From: Purshia tridentata
Taxonomy: Eukaryota > Streptophyta > Magnoliopsida > Rosales > Rosaceae
NCBI GenBank assembly: GCA_003254885.1
Contig: QANT01002502.1
Span: 1-22,723, forward strand
DNA: 22,723 bases
Reading direction: 5' to 3'
Below the pieces are notes generated by a model. It was not told the origin of the DNA, did no database searches, and worked only from the letters and a program-made list of their open reading frames with translations. Of the stretch, positions 20,422 through 22,723 are shown in pieces. A program made the translations under genes and the position numbers. The first letter of the stretch is position 1; each line of letters starts with the position of its first letter.

Positions 20422-21940
20422 AACTTTAACCCAATTGCACTCAGTGTGCACCGGAGTGACGTTTTTGTGCAACCTTAAACAAATTGGACCAAGTGCGCAT
20501 CGAAATGATGTGTTCGTACATTCTTAAGACCTAAAGTGGTTCTTTAGGGCTAGCACGCTAATCGAGACATGAGAAAGATCTTCCCCACGCCTTTCTTGCC
20601 AACCAAGCATGTTTTGGTGCAACTTGAATGGAATTGGGCTCAGCGTGCACCGAAAGGACATATTTGAGCATTCTTGACACCTACAGTGGTTGATTTGGGC
20701 TAGAACGCTAACGCAAGCATGAGAAAGTGGTTCTCCATGTTTTTTTTTCCAATCTAGCACGTTTTGATGCCTCTATAACGAAATTGGACTTTGTGTGCCC
20801 CGAAATGACTTATTCGTGTATTCTTTACACCTAAATTAGTTCATTTGGGCTAGAAAGCTAATCCAAGCATGAGAAAGTGCTTCCCCGTGTGTTTCTTGCC
20901 AATTGAACATGTTTTTGTGCAACTTCAACCAAATTGGACTCGAGTTGCACTTAAATGATGTATTCGTGCATTCTTAACACCCAAAGTGGTTCATTTGGGT
21001 TAGAACGCAAATACAAACGTGAGAAGGTGGTTCCCCTTGTGTTTCTTGCGATCTGGGTACGTTTTGGTGCGACCTTAAACAAATTGGACTACCTGTGCGC
21101 CGAAATGCGTAGTCGTGTATTCTTAACAACTAGAGGAGTTCTTTTGGCCAGAACGCTAATTGAGACATGCGAAAGTGGTTCCCCATCTCTCTCGTGCCAA
21201 CCAGGAACGTTTTGGAGCAATTTTAACCAAATTCGATTTAGTGTCCACTGAAATGAGGTTTTCGTGCATTCTTAACACATAAAGTTATTGTCTAGGGCTG
21301 GCACGCTACCCTAAACATGACAAAGTGCTTCCCTATGCCTTTTTTGCCATTCGGGCACGTTTTGGTGCTACCTTAAACAAATTGGACTACCTGTGCACCA
21401 AAATGGTGTATTCGTTTATTATTAACATGTATAGGAGTTCTTTAGGGCCAGAACGCTAATCGAGACACGAGAAAGTGGTTCTCCATGTCTTTCGTTCCAA
21501 CCAGGCACGTTTTGGTGCAACTTTAACCAAATTTTACTTAGTGTGCACTAAAATGACGTTTTCATGCATTCTTAACACATAAAGTTGTTCTCTAGGACTG
21601 GCACGGTAATCAAGACATGACAACATGCTTCCCCATGCCTTTTTTACCAACCGGGTACGTTTTGGTGCATTTTGGATGAAATTAGACTCAGTATGCAAAG
21701 AAATAATGTTTTCGTCCCATCTAAACACGAAATGTGCTTCTTTTTGGCTCGTACGCTAATCGAAGCATGGGAAAGTGCTTCCCCCTGTCTTTCTTGCCAA
21801 CCAATAATGTTTTGGTGCAACGTTAACCCAATTGCACTCCGTGTGCACCGAAATGACGTTTTCGTGCATTCTTGACACCCAAAGTGGTTCTTTGCGGGGT
21901 AGCACGCTAATCAAGACATGAGAAAGTACTTCCACATGTG
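20422..21940 (-). repeat. Satellite HOR copy Rd (cut by the second LTR)
   Basis: In + coordinate order this holds J', J, I, H, G, F, K, F, K, E and most of D. The F-K dimers are 21071-21668 (598 bp). The D monomer is interrupted about 30 bp before its expected end by the LTR at 21941. Otherwise the layout is the same as Rb. Open frames at 20524-20760, 20955-21251, 21534-21728 and 21672-21875 are satellite-derived. Confidence 0.92.
21071..21668 (-). repeat. (F-K)2 dimer amplification in Rd
   Basis: Two F-K dimers between G and E, 598 bp, as in Ra and Rb. The second F has more private changes ('gtgtattcgtttattatt') than the other copies. Confidence 0.87.
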
Positions 21941-22723
21941 TGTTGAGTGCTCAATTTACACTATTTTTGCATACTAACCCACTTACTTAGAGTGCAAGAA
22001 CTCGACCTTTTTGTGTCTTTTGGTTTAGTTTTGTGTTTTGTAGGTAAAATGAAGCATAGATGAAGAAAGAAGCCAAAAGAACCAAAATTGGACAATTCCT
22101 AATCAAACTAGGAAAACTGAAGAAATCCTGATGGAACTAGGAAAGCGGAAATCCTACTCAAATAAGGAATCCTAGCCAAATCAGGAAAACCATCAATGTC
22201 CAAGGCGAGAAATGAGAAATCCTAGTTGGACTAGGAAAACCTAACCCTAGTTGGACTAGGAAAGGGAAATCCTAGTTGGACATGATGGTAAAAGTGAAAT
22301 CCTAATTGGATAAGGTTTCCTAGTGGGATTAGGAAATGTGGGGTCAAGGTCAAAGGTTCTACAAGCGTTTACAATTTGTTGGGCCTCAAGACAAGCAAGA
22401 GGAGATTGGGCCAAGTCCAAGTCCACATTCAAAAAGCCCATGCGCCTATTCCTTGCATTAGAAGACTTTCCCAATTCTGGAATCCTAGTTTGGAAGGAGA
22501 ATCTTAGAAAACTCAGTCAAAGATCTCAAGGAGTCCTTAACTTGCAAAGAAGTCAAAACCCTGGAAATATGAGCAGCAACTTCGACAGTAATTCTGTATT
22601 TCTCTAGATCGAATCAGATGTCAAGCCATATATCATTGGAAAGATACGGATGTTAGCTTCGCAGGGAATTTTACGGAACTCGATTCCAACACTCCTAGCT
22701 CAAGATATGGCCATTTTAGTGAA
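21941..22723 (+). mobile_element. LTR of the same family, 5' part, runs off the window
   Basis: It begins TGTTGAGTGCTCAATTTACA, the same 5' end as the solo LTR at 7919, and matches it collinearly (by eye near 90%) to about position 8698 of that copy. Satellite lies directly to the left, with no polypurine tract, so this is the outer 5' edge of an element. The five bases before it (ATGTG, 21936-21940) are the expected target duplication, but the partner is outside the window. It keeps about 43 bp (21969-22012 region) that the solo LTR lacks and has three, not four, units of the 25-bp palindromic repeat (22221, 22246, 22271). Whether it is a solo LTR or the 5' LTR of a full element cannot be told here. 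The open frames at 22256-22474 and 22323-22607 lie in U3-type sequence and are not genes. Confidence 0.9.
22221..22285 (+). repeat. 25-bp palindromic tandem repeat in the second LTR
   Basis: CCTAGTTGGACTAGG starts at 22221 and 22246, and a left half-site at 22271. The 25-bp step equals that in the first LTR, with one unit fewer. Confidence 0.78.

Noticed and set aside
14341..21940. Right arm as a mirror copy of the left arm (perfect large palindrome)
   Set aside because: HOR composition differs (F-K dimers, E-D duplication, 2.0-2.3-kb period), and the monomers on either side of the junction are of different types.
1..21940. CENP-B-box-like motif in the monomer
   Set aside because: No segment matched the 17-bp pattern convincingly on either strand; only short TTCG-type fragments are present.

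Overview
The window is non-genic, heterochromatin-type plant nuclear DNA. I find no protein-coding gene, tRNA, rRNA, CRISPR array or prokaryotic signal. It holds one large tandem satellite array interrupted by LTR-retrotransposon sequence. The LTR style points to a flowering plant: TGTTGA...TCAACA ends, a 5-bp target duplication, a TATATAAA promoter, and a 'gggatcgacc' tail that I associate with Tat/Athila-type Ty3/gypsy LTRs. The species cannot be told from the sequence.

Satellite. The basic monomer is 150 bp. It occurs as eleven diverged types, named here A, B, C, D, E, K, F, G, H, I and J, plus an invariant fragment of about 50 bp, J'. They follow a fixed order, A-B-C-D-E-(K)-F-G-H-I-J-J', which makes a higher-order repeat (HOR) of about 1.55 kb without K and 1.70 kb with K. 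Recognition strings in unit orientation: A 'aacttcgtccaactg'; B 'acaatttagttaaagttgga'; C 'gtccaattcggttgaagtt'; D 'gcaattgggttaacgttg'; E 'ctaatttcatccaaaat'; K 'aatttggttaaaggtgc'; F 'cccaatttgtttaagg'; G 'catttaagtgcaacc'; H 'aatttcgttagagagg'; I 'aattcatttcaagttg'; J 'cgaacacgtcatttcgatgc'; J' 'cgtcacttcggtgcacgctg'. Monomers are taken to start at 'gcacc'.

Layout. From 1 to 14340 the array runs on the + strand as eight whole or partial HOR copies (L0-L7). One of them is split by a 2288-bp solo LTR at 7919-10206, flanked by a perfect 5-bp duplication. At about 14340 the array flips. From 14341 to 21940 it runs on the - strand as four HOR copies (Ra-Rd) with a longer period of about 2.0-2.3 kb, because F-K dimers are amplified there (2, 2, 4 and 2 copies) and one copy also carries an E-D duplication. 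At 21941 a second LTR of the same family begins, in the same orientation as the first, and runs off the window end.

How the parts relate. The array looks shaped by in-phase unequal crossover: hybrid monomers, whole-monomer losses and gains, and steps of exactly 150, 300 or 600 bp. Short deletions and retroelement insertion add to this. The opposed arms could give a fold-back RNA if transcription entered from the LTR promoter at 8810. Short open frames up to 124 codons run through the satellite on both strands. They follow from the 150-nt (50-codon) period and are not annotated as genes.
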